Positions 33,207 through 44,902 of a DNA stretch of 64,000 nt are shown in pieces (the stretch's first letter is position 1; every line of letters starts with the position of its first letter). The notes below the pieces were generated by a model. It had not been told where the DNA came from. It did not search any database and was given only the letters and a program-made list of their open reading frames with translations. A program made the position numbers and the translations under genes. The DNA comes from Bretschneidera sinensis. Lineage: Eukaryota; Streptophyta; Magnoliopsida; Brassicales; Akaniaceae. The stretch covers positions 29,435,001-29,499,000 of the forward strand of contig CM043700.1 in the NCBI GenBank assembly GCA_023935145.1, in the 5' to 3' direction.

Positions 33207-34617
33207 TAATTTGATTTTATGCACTACATTCACGAATAAAAGTCTTGGCCTCTAAAAACATATTAAACTGTGTGACATCAATCACAAATCAAGCTCCATA
33301 AGCACACTTTTCAAATCATTCTCCATTAATGTAGAAAAATCACACTACATCGGATCACTATGTCTTTAATAGGCTTATAACGTTAGGCTAAGGTAAAGGT
33401 CAAGAAAGAATGGGAAGAATTAAACAAGTAAAAGAACTCAGTCTCTTAATTTAAACATAACCACTTTAAGCACTAGATAACCTTACTTCAACACCCAACT
33501 CATTCAACCATTTTTCAAGCATTTCTCTCAATAAATCACCATTTTTTTTCTTCTTTCTTTGCCATAATTCACTTCTTCTCTTTTTTTATTTTTTTTTTAA
33601 TTTTTAATTTTGGAACATAACCATTCACCTCCGTTTTCATTTTTTACTCTTTTCCAAAACCCCGAACTTATCTCCTTTAATGTACTTGGGTTATGGTAGT
33701 AATATTTTTTTTTCCATATTTCTATCCTTACTCCTCTTAAGTGCTTCTCAATAAATGTGTATAAACTAAGTTATCTTAAGAGGAAGGTAAGGATAAAATA
33801 TTTTTAGGCTCATACAGGTAAGTAAATGGGTTATCGAAAGAAACGAGGCCAAAAAAAAAAAATTTTCAAGAAAAAGGCTCAAACAAGTGACTAGTGATAA
33901 ATATAACAAGGGTAAGGTTAAAGGGCTCAAACGGTCCAAAGATGGCCTAGATCTTATCCTAAGTAGTGTGCATTCTATGAGTTCGCCTCAAGTGATTATC
34001 AAATAAGTTCTAGAGCTTGTTGAGACCACAAAATTATTCACAAAACAATCGCACATAAAACTTCTCTAGATGCTTTAGACTAATCATGCAATCTTACCGC
34101 AAACCAGAGTCTCAAACCAAATGAAGATCGACACTTAATTTATTCTCAAACCGAAGCAAGATTTAGCTTCTTCTAAATGTTATATGCTATCTCAATTTAA
34201 CTCATATCATTGACATGTGAATTAACTCCAAGGCAAACACAAAGCATGCTAAGAACAAACAAACAATATATATATTAATTTTTTTAAACAGATTATCTTA
34301 ACAAAAAAATGTATTAAAACAAATTAAAATGAAAAAGGGAAAGTGACATCAAACAATTCAATGGTATGCAATAAGAAATGTGTTTCCTCCACCCAAACTT
34401 AAGATAAGCATTGTCTTCAATGTGAAAGCAAAAGTTAAGGAAACTCCCTTTTTAACCAAAGGTGCGAGATGATGAAAATTGTGCACGACCATTTGAACTG
34501 ATGCACATTTTTGTCCCTGAAAAAGAAATATGAAGGTAACATTGGGAAACAACAAAATACTACTAATAAACAAGAAAAAGAAATATGAAAAACAATAAAA
34601 ATAAAAGGATATGCTAT
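33207..34617 (-). other. 3' noncoding region of element D
   Basis: No gene. It aligns with C 24,780-26,090. A tract that is purine-rich in element sense is at about 33,535-33,660. The hairpin CATTG-TCTT-CAATG is at 34409-34422, next to the PPT-like CCACCCAAACTT (34390-34401). Confidence 0.68.
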
Positions 34618-34662
34618 GGGGTGCCTCCCATGAACGCTAAGTTTTACGTCTTTAGTCAGACG
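34618..34662 (-). other. conserved post-pol motif, copy in D
   Basis: GGGGTGCCTCCCATGAACGC followed by TAAGTTTTACGTCTTTAGTC on the plus strand; one or two changes from the C and G copies. Confidence 0.75.
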
Positions 34663-35219
34663 ATGCACCACTCTCACTGCTGGCCTCATTGTGGTGCTGA
34701 AGATGAGGCTCCATACCCAGTGGCCTCAGTACTAGTCTTTTGGTAGGGAATATTTAAAGTCCACCACATGTGGCTCAAGTGTTCTTGGTGTTGCCCATTT
34801 ATTATCAGCAATAGGATATGTGATTCCCGTATCTAATAGTTTTAATACTCTAATAGTTTTAATACTTCATTCTTCACCACTTCTTCTATAGTGGGATTAA
34901 GCCTACGCTGGGGGTCTATACAAGGGCCAGTTCCTTCCTCCCAATTACTTTTATGAGAACATACTAAGGGATTAACACCATTTATATCAACAATGCTCCA
35001 ACTTGAAGGAATTTGTTTTGCACTTCTCTCAGGCAACTCCTCAAAGCATGGTTGCCACAATTTCTTCATAAATCCCTGTGACTTATCAAAAATATCAACA
35101 ACATTAAAGGCATGGGGATAAATTGCAGAATCATCGAAGTCAAAATTATTAAGAAGGAATTTCAAAGAGCTAGAATTATCCTTGATGTACTCATCCTCCA
35201 TAATAAGCTCATCAATCAT
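34663..35219 (-). pseudogene. RT-linker stub of element D
   Basis: 34842-35219 encodes AIYPHAFNVVDIFDKSQGF, then EELPERSAKQIPSSWSIVDI and CIDPQRRLNPTIEEVVKNE. Compared with E, ~65 codons between PSS and the DI/NGVNPL segment are missing in frame, including the protease-RT linker with KHIFLG. It ends in RT near LKLLEY; a duplicated phrase (TAATAGTTTTAATACT) marks the break. RT palm, RNase H and integrase are absent. Confidence 0.72.
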
Positions 35220-35686
35220 GTAAGTGTCGAAACACCATCCTCTTCATGTGGCTGCCTTGAGACTCGGAAAACATTTACCTCTAGAGTCATATTTCCAAAT
35301 GATAATTTCATTAGGCCATTCCTACAATTAATTGGGGCATTTGTGGTGGCAAGGAATGGTCTTCCAAGTATCAAGGGAATTTTTGACTCCATATTCATCG
35401 TAGAAACAGTATCTAAAACCAAAAAGTCAATGGGATAATATAAATTATCAATTTGCAACAAAACATCTTCCACAATACCTCTTGGTTTTCTTACCGATCG
35501 ATCCGCTAGTTGGAGTACCACAAAAGTCTCACCTAGACCGAGTGACAAGTACATGGAGTATGGCATTAGGTTCACACTAGCATCTAAATCTAGCAATGCT
35601 TGGCCACAAGATTTGCTTCCAATTTGGTAAGCTACCGTTGGACAGCCCGAATCTTTATACTTAGGTGGTGTCTTGCTATCAATCAC
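35216..35686 (-). pseudogene. aspartic protease of element D
   Basis: 156 open codons: KYKDSGCPTVAYQIGSKSCG, LLDLDASVNLMPYSMYLSLG, then VEDVLLQIDNLYYPIDFLVL and LILGRPFLATTNAPINCRNG. The active-site D-L-G is changed to D-L-D, which should abolish activity; otherwise the domain is complete and resembles that of E (44903 onward). Confidence 0.82.
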
Positions 35687-37545
35687 CGCACTTGCTTACT
35701 CCGTTAAGAATGTCGTCTTCTTTACATTGTGCCTATTCTTGAGTGTGCATAGATCCTTAATGACTTTAGCATAGTTGGGAACCTGTTTTATAACATGAAG
35801 AAGAGGGAGGTTAATTTTAACATGCTGAAGTTATTCCAGAATCTCACCTTTTAATGCTGAATTTCTCTCCTTAGGTTTAAGGAGTGCTTGAGGGAAAGGC
35901 ACCATCAAAGAATTATTATGGGAATCTTGTTCCTTAGGAGCTTCATCCTTGTTGCTCACGGTATTAGGAATCAAGCTTGATTGTAGAGTGGGTCCATTAA
36001 TTTTCTTACCGCTGCGGGTGATTATGGCATTAACCTCTTGAACATTTTGATTGTCAGGCTTGGAGGTTTGTGCCATATGTTGTCCCCTTGGATTAGGTTG
36101 TGGTTGTGAAGGAAAATGACCTTGCTCTTGAATCGTCAAGAAACTAGTCAACTTGGTGAGTCGACTCTTTATCACCTTTTGTTCCTCTTTGATCCCTTGT
36201 TGATCCTCAAGCAACCGTTGATTTATTTTGTCCTGCTCTTCCACACTCTTAGCATGTACCTGCAAAAATGACTTAAACATATCTTCCAAAGGTAAAGATT
36301 GTTGTGGTGCATTCGATGAGGTTGCTTTCGGTTTCCATTGGGTACTAGAGTGGGGATGAGGTTGTATATCGGATCTCCAATGGGTGCTAGATTGGGCAGG
36401 AGGTTGAATATCAGATTTCCAACTGAAATTAGGATGATTCTTCCAACCGAGATTGTAGGTGTTAGAGTAGGGTGAGTATGGTTTCCTAAAGGGTATACCC
36501 AAGGCATTACACTCTCTCTTCATCTCAAAATAAGCTGGACAATCCTTAGGTACATGATCTACCCCATTACACATAAAACAAGGTTCATGGGACTCTACTC
36601 TAGCAACCGGTTCAGGGGCTCTAGCATCCTTGGTTTTTAACACTTCAATTTCCTTAGTTAGGGCCTCTAAACGAGCTTTAAGGATATCCTCTTCCTTAAG
36701 TTGATAAATTCTAACGGGTTGATTTCTCCTAGTACTTTCCATAGCATTTGGTCCTATTCAAGTGTGGGTTTTTTCTGATAAGTCATCTAGGAAATCTATG
36801 CTTTGGTCGGGATCTTTTTGAAGAAAATCCCAATTACACATCATTTCTATGAATTGCCTCTCCCTACTTAGAAGTCCATCATAGAAATAGCTAACTACCC
36901 GCCAACTCTTATACCCATGGTCTGGACAAGAATTCAAAAAGTCTTTGAAATGTTCCCAAACTTGATATAAGATTTCGCTCTCCTTTTGTGCAAAGTTTGA
37001 GATTTATCTCTTGAGATTATTGGTCTTATAGGTTGGGAAGTGCTTTTGGAAGAAAACTCGGGTCATCTCATCCCAACTACCTATAGACTTAGGCCTTAAC
37101 AAGTATAGTTAACCTTGGCCTTTTCCTTAAGTGAAAAGAGGAAAAATCAAAGTTTGACGGTCTCTACCATATCAACCCTACTTTGAAAGATAGCTACTAC
37201 CTCCTCAAATTCCCTAATATGGATATAGAGGTTTCCATTCTCAAACCCATGGAAGGTTGGTAGCAATCGGATCACGCCTGCCTTAAACTCAGGTTGTTGA
37301 ACATTAGGGGGGAACATGATACAAGATGGTGTGGCTGTTCGGCTAGGGTGCAAGTAATCCTTAAGTTTCCTAGCAACATTCTCATTGTGATCGTCGGCCA
37401 TGTTAACAAAATTCTCTAAATTCTCGTTTGGATTTTCACTATGGTTTGATCTAGGTGAGGTTTCACTAACGGACGTAGAAGGAGAGGGTAACTATATTTC
37501 AGGTCTTTTAATGAATCTACCTCGCAAATCTCTCAGTCTAAGCAT
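35687..37545 (-). pseudogene. gag of element D
   Basis: An ATG at 37545 begins the family gag (MLRLRDLRGRF...). 37147-37401 reads KLKDYLHPSRTATPSCIMFP and LLPTFHGFENGNLYIHIREF. The capsid part is broken by stops and frameshifts. The C-terminal third (35831-36742, 303 codons) is open: QLKEEDILKARLEALTKEIE (coiled coil), CFMCNGVDHVPKDCP (CX2CX4HX4C knuckle), a twice-repeated SDIQP-containing segment with SSTHW/SSTQW, and the tail MVPFPQALLKPKERN. Gag start and knuckle agree with C and E. Confidence 0.82.
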
Positions 37546-37675
37546 ACACCAAAGGAATTAGAGGGAAACAAATAAAACAAAAAACAAAAAAAATATAAAA
37601 TCAAAACAAAGAGCAAAGAACAATATTACCGTCTTGTCTCAAAGTTGACAATATTCCGTGATACTTAAGCAAGTT

Positions 37676-37693
37676 TCCCCGACAACGGTGCCA
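37676..37693 (-). promoter_or_regulatory. primer-binding site (tRNA-Asp) of element D
   Basis: Minus strand TGGCACCGTTGTCGGGGA, with two differences from the perfect tRNA-Asp complement, just inside the LTR at 37699. Confidence 0.85.
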
Positions 37694-37698
37694 AAATT

Positions 37699-39026
37699 TG
37701 ATTATGCTCAAACTAACACATGATTATTGTGTACAGCAAAGGTGTCGATCCCACAAGGAAATGTGAACTACAAGAGAAATTGTAAACCTTAACACGAATG
37801 ATAAAATTCAAATGAAAGAATCTGAGTTTTGATAACGAAATAATGTGAGAGAGTTGTGTAAATATAATGAAAAATTCAATAGAGAAATAACAAGGTTCTG
37901 GGAATCCTTCCTAAGTTCATTGCCTTATTCCAATCTCGATTCAAATTATTTTATCTAGATTGCTAGTTTCACATCCTAAACAAGCAATTGAAAAATATTT
38001 AATCATAGCACATTAACACTCTAATGTAATTGCTACAAATCACTCATTGATTTCGATTCAAGCACACATGACCTATCTTATAGATTTATCAAGAAACGAA
38101 AATATATTTCAATAACAGTACCACAGTAATGGAAAAACCTGTAAGATGAATCTACTGAACTCAATCACATCCAACAACTTGACATAAGAAGAGCTTGACT
38201 AGACTTATATAGAGGAGAAAAGATGCAATCACCAGATAAAATCTTCTAATTTTTTACTTAATCAAAGAGTAAATCATAAACAATGTTTTAACAATAAATC
38301 CTTACAACTGAATCAAGAATGAAAAGTAAGAACAACTACACCTAGGAATTCATCCCTTTGCCTTGCTTGGAGATTAGCTGGACATTTGGCTCATGTTTGA
38401 TAAAGAAGAATAATGGTAGCTCCCCTGATTCCAGCCTCCTTTGCATCCTTCTTAGCCTTCTTTTTTAGCCTTCATAATGTTCTATATATAGCTCATAAGG
38501 TTTAGGGGTATTTTGGGCTCATAAATGTCATTAAAACACCCTAATTAGGTCTGAAGCGGAGATAGGGAACCGTGCTCTTACTGCGGCTCAGCCTTTCCAG
38601 GCTATGGCGCAGCCTTGGATCCTGACTTTGTAGAGGCTCTGTAGGTCGTGACTCAGACTATCCAGGCTGCAGTGCGCACTTCCAGGCCACGGTGCACAGC
38701 CTTAGGTCCTAGTACTTCTAGGTTCTAGAGGCCACGGCTCAGGTGGTTCGGGTCGTGGCTTGGAACACTAAAGACTTGGTTTCTCTTAATTTTGTCCTTT
38801 ACAACCATGCCTTCACTCCGATATGCATGGAATCTTTGTGCTTTAAGAAATGATAGCTTTTCCATCTCTTTTAGACTCAAAATACCTTAAAAAGCACTGA
38901 AATAAATCAATGATCCAAGAATGACACTTTAGAATTGTTAAGGTATAAATGTATAATTAAACCCTAGATCAACCCTAAAATGCTAACAAATAAGTACTAT
39001 TAAAATGCATTTTATGACTCTCATCA
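37699..39026 (-). repeat. 5' LTR of element D
   Basis: 1328 bp, plus strand TGATTATGCTCAAAC to ACTCTCATCA. Its GC-rich U3 block (about 38,580-38,765) repeats (C)CAGGC(T/C)(A/G)-type phrases; a TATA (minus, CTATATATAG, about 38,484-38,494) lies downstream in element sense. Its sequence is nearer to the F LTR than to the C LTR. Confidence 0.88.
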
Positions 39027-39592
39027 TCATTTAACTAAAATAATGAGAATACAAAACATGATACTTTAAGTGAGTTATATAATCCTAGCATTCAATGCAA
39101 AACCTATAGAGATCATCTGACAATTAAGGTCATAACGAAAAGTGTTTAAGAGTACCAAGAAACTGACTCACAGAACAAAACGCTTATGGCTCAAATAACT
39201 CACTAGGTAGTCTCCACTATTTAATTCTCAATCATTAGATCTAGGTTCATCTTAGTATTAACATAAAGAGCACGATCTATGGAATATGAATATGCATCAA
39301 TCCTCACAACAACTTATCAGTGTTAAAAAAAACTAAACTCGACGTGCATAAAAGACTTGATTATAAACCATAAAACAAATTATAGCATGAAAATTTTGTC
39401 TTAACAAGTTCAAATTGCACCCCCAAACCTAAACCAAACATTGTCCTCTATGTATGAAATCAAACACGCGTTTAGAAAAATATTTAGAAGGGTACAATGA
39501 AAATGAAAGAACATAAAACATACTCTATCAAATGGGTGGGTTGCCTCCCACCAAGCGCTTTCTTTAACGTCTTAGCAAGACATTGGTTGAAC
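39027..39592 (-). other. 3' noncoding start of the family IV element, with motif and hairpin
   Basis: No gene. It holds the divergent copy of the post-pol motif (39537-39582: GGGTTGCCTCCCACCAAGCG, then CTTTCTTTAACGTCTTAGCA) and the module CACCCCCAAACC (39418-39429) beside ACATTG-TCCT-CTATGT (39438-39453), where one stem base is changed. Confidence 0.68.
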
Positions 39593-40099
39593 TTATTCAG
39601 GATCATGCACCTCAATGCACTCAACAACCCCTTTCTTATGGACTCCTTCCAAGTAAAGCTTCACACGATTCCCGTTGACCTTGAATGTCACTTGAATCTT
39701 CGGGTTTAGCAACTCTACCACTCCATGAGAAAAAACATTGACTATCAAAAACGACCCACACCATCTTAACTTCAATTTTCTTGGAAATAATTTAAAATGA
39801 GTGTTAAACAAAAGTACTTCCATTTCAGGATCAAGAGACTTACGGATAAGGCCCCTGTCATGGTAGTGCTTAGTGCGGTCTTGATCTTCAGACACAATCG
39901 GCACTTGACAATAACCTAAAAGAGCATCAAGAAAACAATAAAAATTATGCTCTGCTAGTCTTTCCAACATCTTATCAATAAAAGGAAGTGGAAAATGATC
40001 CTTTCTAGTAGCTAAGATCATTTTCCTGTAATCAATGCACATTCTCCATCCTGTAGTCATTCTAGTGGGCACTAGCTCATTCTTCTCATTTCGCACCAC
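39593..40099 (-). pseudogene. family IV in-frame fusion of RT start to integrase C-terminus
   Basis: 168 open codons. Residues 1-~77 are RT fingers and palm start: GWRMCIDYRKMILATRKDHF, then FIDKMLERLAEHNFYCFLDA (first catalytic Asp) and a QDRTK segment. From about residue 78 the text is integrase C-terminus: HYHDRGLIRKSLDPEMEVLL, HFKLFPRKLKLRWCGSF (GPY/F position, here CGS) and KVNGNRVKLYLEG. RT palm, FMDD, RNase H and most of integrase are missing without loss of frame. A stop separates it from upstream RT-linker text (40,110-40,465), so no full polyprotein remains. Confidence 0.8.
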
Positions 40100-41332
40100 T
40101 ATAATCTCAGACTTCTAAGGCACAACATGAACTGGACTAACCCATCTACTATCTAAAATAGGGTAGATAATTCCTGCATCTAGGAGTTTTAAAATTTATT
40201 TCTTCACTGCCTCTTGTAGGTTAAGGTTTAGTCTCATTTGAGCTTCTCTAACAGGTTTGGTACCGTCCTCTAAAATGATCTTATGCATACATGTAGCAGA
40301 ACTAATACCCCTGAGGTCACTTATACTTCATCCTATAGCTCTCCTAAGTCTGCCAAGCTCTTTCACAACTCTCTGCTCTTGGGTTTGGGTTAAAGTAGAT
40401 GAAATAATCACAGGATATGTGTCTCCCTCTCCCAAAAATATGTACTTAAGGTGCTTAGGTAACTCTTAAAGTTTAAGCTTAGGTGGAGCAGTATCTTCTC
40501 TAGGTAGGGAACTTGGCAATTCTAAAGGTTTGCTAGACTCTTCTTGGGGTGACACTGGTATTGCACTATCTAACATCTTATGATACCCTTTAGTCTCCTC
40601 TTCTAGTGTTTCCTCTACTCTCTCAGTTGTAAGAGCAACTTCAAGTTTATCTTCTATTTCTATTTGCAAATAAGTGTCATAAACAAGTGAGTCCACACAG
40701 TCAATAAAATAACACTCATCGTTAGTGGAAATAGAAGAATGAGTGGTTAGAGAATCAAACACTTTAAATTGTACAGTCTCTCCCAAGACTGTTATCGTTA
40801 ACCTCCCATTATGAACATCAATAATAATCTTGGTTGTGACCATAAACGGTCTACCAAGAAGAATTGTATGCTCTTCGTTCTTAGATGAGGTTTCTTCCAT
40901 CTCTAATACCATGAAATCCACAGGCACAATCACTTTGTCTACCTACACCAATATATCCTCCACTATTCCCTTAGGATATTTAACTGACCTATCAACGAGT
41001 TAAAGGGACATAATTGTTGATTTAAGCTCCCCCAAACCAAGTTGCAAGTATATCGAATATGGCATGAGATTTATACTTGCTCCTAAGTCTAGCATTGCTT
41101 TGGCAACCGTCTTATTTCCCATTGTGATGTTGATGATGAAACTTTTGGGATCCTTCAGCTTAGGTGGAAAGCTTTGTTGGAGCACCGCATTAGCAATTTC
41201 TGACACCATCACTTTCTCGTTCTTCTTGTATTTCCTCTTTTTGGTGTTAAGTTCCTTAAAGAATTTCGTATATGATGGCACATTCCTGATAGCATCCAAA
41301 AAAGGCAAATTAATATTCACTTTAGAAAACAT
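40100..41332 (-). pseudogene. protease and RT-linker of the family IV element
   Basis: 41000-41332: NLPFLDAIRNVPSYTKFFKE, then the protease active site MLDLGASINLMPYSIYLQLG, intact. After a stop near 40,998 the rest of the protease follows (40466-40933: VPVDFMVLEMEE, LLGRPFMVTTKIIIDVHNG). Then come the acidic linker (ETLEEETKGYHKML) and, after another stop, the RT entrance (about 40,110-40,460, YIFLGEGDTYPVII). Three stops are visible. The family text differs clearly from families I and II. Confidence 0.8.
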
Positions 41333-41359
41333 GTCAAAAATATCAAAAAATTGCTTATC

Positions 41360-41673
41360 CTATTTAACATCCTTCAGATGGCTTAGATAAGGAATAGAAG
41401 GCCTGTAAGGCTCGGTCGCCTTGTGTTCTGTCGTGAAGGAAGATGGCTTCTTCTCCTTACTCTCCTCAGATGTTTGAGAAGATTGTAGATCTTCAACTGG
41501 ATTTCCTTTAGGAGTGTCATGCTCCTTTTGCTTCTCAATTAATTTTCCTACATCACATGGCAAGTCATAAGAAATTTTATAATCAAAATTTTTGTTAAGA
41601 ATTTTACCACTTTGCAGCACTGTGATAACCTTTGCTTGCTTAGGTTGGCTAGGCAACTTCCCTTTTTGATGTA
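41360..41673 (-). pseudogene. gag tail of the family IV element (left of E)
   Basis: GKLPSQPKQAKVITVLQSGK, then NKNFDYKISYDLPCDVGKL and an acidic/Ser-rich stretch. It continues the gag frame interrupted at 51663 by E. A stop near 41,355 precedes the protease part. Confidence 0.78.
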
Positions 41674-42986
41674 TAATGAGAGCCATAAAATGCATCTCAA
41701 CAGTGCTTAATTGTTAGAATTTTAGGGTTGATCTCGGTCTTAGTTGCACTTTTATACGTTAATAACTCTAAAGTGATATTCTTGGATCATTGACTTAATT
41801 CGGTGCATTTTCAGGTACTTTGAGTCCAAAAAAGAAGGAAAAATGATCGTTGCTTAAAGCACTAAGATGCCATGCATAACGGAGTGTCGGAATGGTTGTG
41901 GAGAAGCAAACATGACGAAAAATCAAGTCATCAGTGTGTGCCGCGGCCTGGACTAGGCAGGGCTGCGATGCCCATAAGCCTCCACTCTTGAACCACCAGT
42001 GTGCATCGCGGTGCCCCTTAGCCCAGGCCGCGGCACCCAACACCTCCACACCCAAAGCTAAAGGTAAGGCTACTACACCCATAAAGGAGAGCCGCAGCGC
42101 ACACACGTTTTTCTATCTCTTAGTCAGAACTAAATTAGGGTTTTAATAATAGATTAAACCCGAAAACACCCTTGGACCTTTGTACTATAAATAGATCACT
42201 TAGGGTTGAAGGGAGGACAACAATCAAAGCCTGGAAAACTCAAAGAAGCAGCCACATTCTCCTCCATCAAAGCGTTCAGCCATGAGTTCCATGGCGAACT
42301 AATCTCCAAGCAAGGCGAAGGGATGAATCCTTAGGTGTAGTTGTTCTTTATATTCCTTTATTGGTTCAATTGTAATTGGGATTTATTGTCAAATATTGTT
42401 ATGATTTACTATTTAATCTAATTAGAAGATTTTCTCTTAAACCCGGTGATTGTATCTTTCTCATTGATATAAGTTTAGTCATGCTCCTCTTATGTCACGT
42501 TGTTTGGGTATAATTGAGTCTGGTAGACTTATCATTTAGGTTTGTCCATTACTGGAATATCATCATTAAAGATATATTTTCGTTTCTTGATAAATCTATA
42601 GGATAGGTCATGAATGTTTAACTCAAAAGTAAAGAGTATTTCATATCAATTACATTAAGGTTCACATACGTACTTTAATTGAATATCTAACAATTGCTTG
42701 TTTGGGATGTGAAACTTGCAATCGAGATAAAAACAACTGAATCAAGATTGGAAAAAGGCAACGAACCTAAGGAAGATTCCCAGAACCTTGTTGTTCCTCT
42801 ATTATTATTCTCAATTTATTACATAATTTGCTCTCAATTACTTCATTATCAAACTTCATTTTTTCTCACTTGATTTTATCATTCGTGTTTAGGTTTACAT
42901 CTTCTCTTGTAGTTAACTTGTTTCCCTGTGGAATCGACACCCCAAAGCTGTGCTGTAACTACCGTGTTATACTTTAGGCTTAATCA
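41674..42986 (+). repeat. 5' LTR of element E
   Basis: 1313 bp, TAATGAGAGCCATAAAATGC (TG end mutated to TA) to TTAGGCTTAATCA. The GC-rich block (about 41,935-42,110) has GCCGCGGCCTGGAC and GCCCAGGCCGCGGC phrases; a TATA element (CTATAAATAG, about 42,185-42,194) follows, and the U5 box is at 42921-42945. Confidence 0.92.
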
Positions 42987-42987
42987 A

Positions 42988-43008
42988 ATTTTGGCGCTGT
43001 TGCAGGAG
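42988..43008 (+). promoter_or_regulatory. primer-binding site (tRNA-Asp) of element E
   Basis: TTTTGGCGCTGTTGCAGGAG right after the LTR; it matches the tRNA-Asp complement except for a few changes, including C to T and G to A. Confidence 0.82.
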
Positions 43009-43129
43009 AAATGCGCTTACATTTAAGAAAGATTGTAAACTTTAAGACAAGATGATATTATCGTTCTTTTCTTTAAGTTTTTTATTTTCTTATTCGTTCT
43101 GTTTTATTTGTTTTTAACTCAATTGGTGT

Positions 43130-44902
43130 ATGCTTAGACCGAGAGATTCGCGAGGTAGGTTCATTTAGGGACCTGAAATAGAGATACCTTTCCCTTCCAC
43201 GTCCGTTAGTGAAACCTCACCTAGATCGAACCCTAGTGTACACCCAACTGAAAATTTAGAAAACTTTGTTAACATGGCTGAAAACCTTAATGAGAATGTT
43301 GCTAGGACACTTAAAGATTATTTACATCCTAGCCGGACAGCCACACCATTATGCATTATGTTTCCAGCCCGCCATTAAGACTTTAAAACAGGGATGATTC
43401 AATTACTCCCTACATTCCATTTCTTGGAAAATGAAAACCATATGTACACATTAGGGAGTTTGAGGAAGTAATTGTGACTTTTAATAGTCAAGATACAACT
43501 AATGATATCGTGAGACTCAAGTTTTTTCCATTCTCTTTGAAGGATAAAGCTAAGAGTTGGTTATACTCACTGATACCACGATCTATTGGGACATGGAATG
43601 AGATGAGTCAGGTATTCTTTAACAAATATTTCCCTCAACATAAGACTAATGCTTTAAAAAGACAAATATTCACCTTTGCACAAAAGGATAATGAGACTTT
43701 ATATCAGTCTTAGGAGAAATTTAAGGAGCTGTTAAGTATGTGTCCACACCATGGGTATGAGAGTTGGCGTTTAGTGAGCTACTTTTATGAGGGACTTACT
43801 TATAGGGAGCTCCAATTTGTAGAGATGATATGTAATGGTGAATTTCTGCAAAAAGACCCGGATGAGGCCATAGAATACCTCAATGAGCTTGCTGAAAAAG
43901 CTCATACTTGGACTAGACTTAGTGCTACTGAAAGCACAAATAGATCATGACCTGTAAGAAACCTTAGTGGTGGTGGAATATACCATCTTAAGGAGGAAGA
44001 CAACTTGAAAGCTAAGGTCGAAATGCTTACTAGGGAGTTAGAGGCATTAAAAACTAAAAAGCCAACACACATGGTTAATCAAGCCGAACCTTTGGAACCA
44101 TGTTTTGTGTGTGGTGGGGTAGATCGTCCTGCACAAGAGTGCCCTACATTTATTGATATAAGAGGGATGTATGAGGAACAATGTAATGCCTTAGGCATGT
44201 ACAAGAAGCCTTTTGCACCCTTCTCTAACACTTATAATCCGAGATGGCGAAATCACCCCAACGTTAGCTGAAAATCTAAAACCAGCAGCTTGTAAAACCC
44301 TCTAAATCACACCCTGCACCATATCATGCACCCTCGTCCTCTAGGAGTTCTTTAGATGAAACTTTACATGCTTTTATTGAGGCACAGGGTAAGACAAACC
44401 AAAGGTGTGAAGCATTAATCACACAGAAGAAAATAAAGAAATAAGGAGCCAAGTGTCCAAGTTAATGGGCTCCTTGAGTGTGACTGAGTGAGGGAAGTTT
44501 CCTTCCCAATCTTAGTCCACACCCCATGGTCAACACATGGCACAAACAAATCTGGAAAATGTAAATACCATTGTGACAAGAAGTGGTAAGTCACTTCACA
44601 TCCCAACAACGAACAAACCCGAGGATGTGAAGAAGGGTCAAGGTAGTGGTGATACCTAACTGCCCAAGGACCCTGAGATTACCAAAAGCCCTGTTAAGGC
44701 ACCATTCCCTCAAGCCTTAAAATCAAACAAGAAAAATCTGGAGCTAAATAATGAAATCCTAGAGAACCTAAGGCAAGTAAAACTAAATCTCCCACTCTTG
44801 TATGTGATTAAACAAGTACCTATCTATGCAAAGGTTCTCAAGGATTTATGCACAATTAAGAGGAAGCACCATGTAAAGAAAACAACATTCTTAACTGAGT
44901 AA
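43130..44902 (+). pseudogene. gag of element E
   Basis: Start ATG at 43130 (MLRPRDSRGRFI then TAG). Then ARTLKDYLHPSRTATPL, a frame change near 43,440, and open parts 43474-43713 (FFPFSLKDKAKSWLYSLIPR, NKYFPQHKTNALKRQI), 43738-43950 (MCPHHGYESWRLVSYFYEGL) and 44005-44271. The knuckle reads CFVCGGVDRPAQECP: the zinc-binding His is Arg. From 44,272 to 44,900 the tail is eroded in several frames. The linker helix before protease (LPLLYVIKQVPIYAKVLK-like) is recognisable near 44,790-44,850. Confidence 0.83.

Larger units (their letters stand above)
33207..39026 (-). mobile_element. Element D: family II element without its 3' LTR, pol-deleted
   Basis: Minus-strand 5' LTR 37699-39026, primer site, gag, protease, a stub of RT linker, post-pol motif, and a 3' noncoding region that starts abruptly at ~33,207. 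The 3' LTR and ~270 bp next to it are missing compared with C. The insertion into family IV is inferred because family IV sequence lies on both sides. No matching target duplication could be shown (TCATT follows the LTR; TAATT precedes 33,207). Confidence 0.78.

Noticed and set aside
33207..39026. D as a stand-alone element with two LTRs
   Set aside because: No family II LTR or polypurine tract is found left of 33,207; the flank is family IV 3' region, so the 3' LTR is missing.
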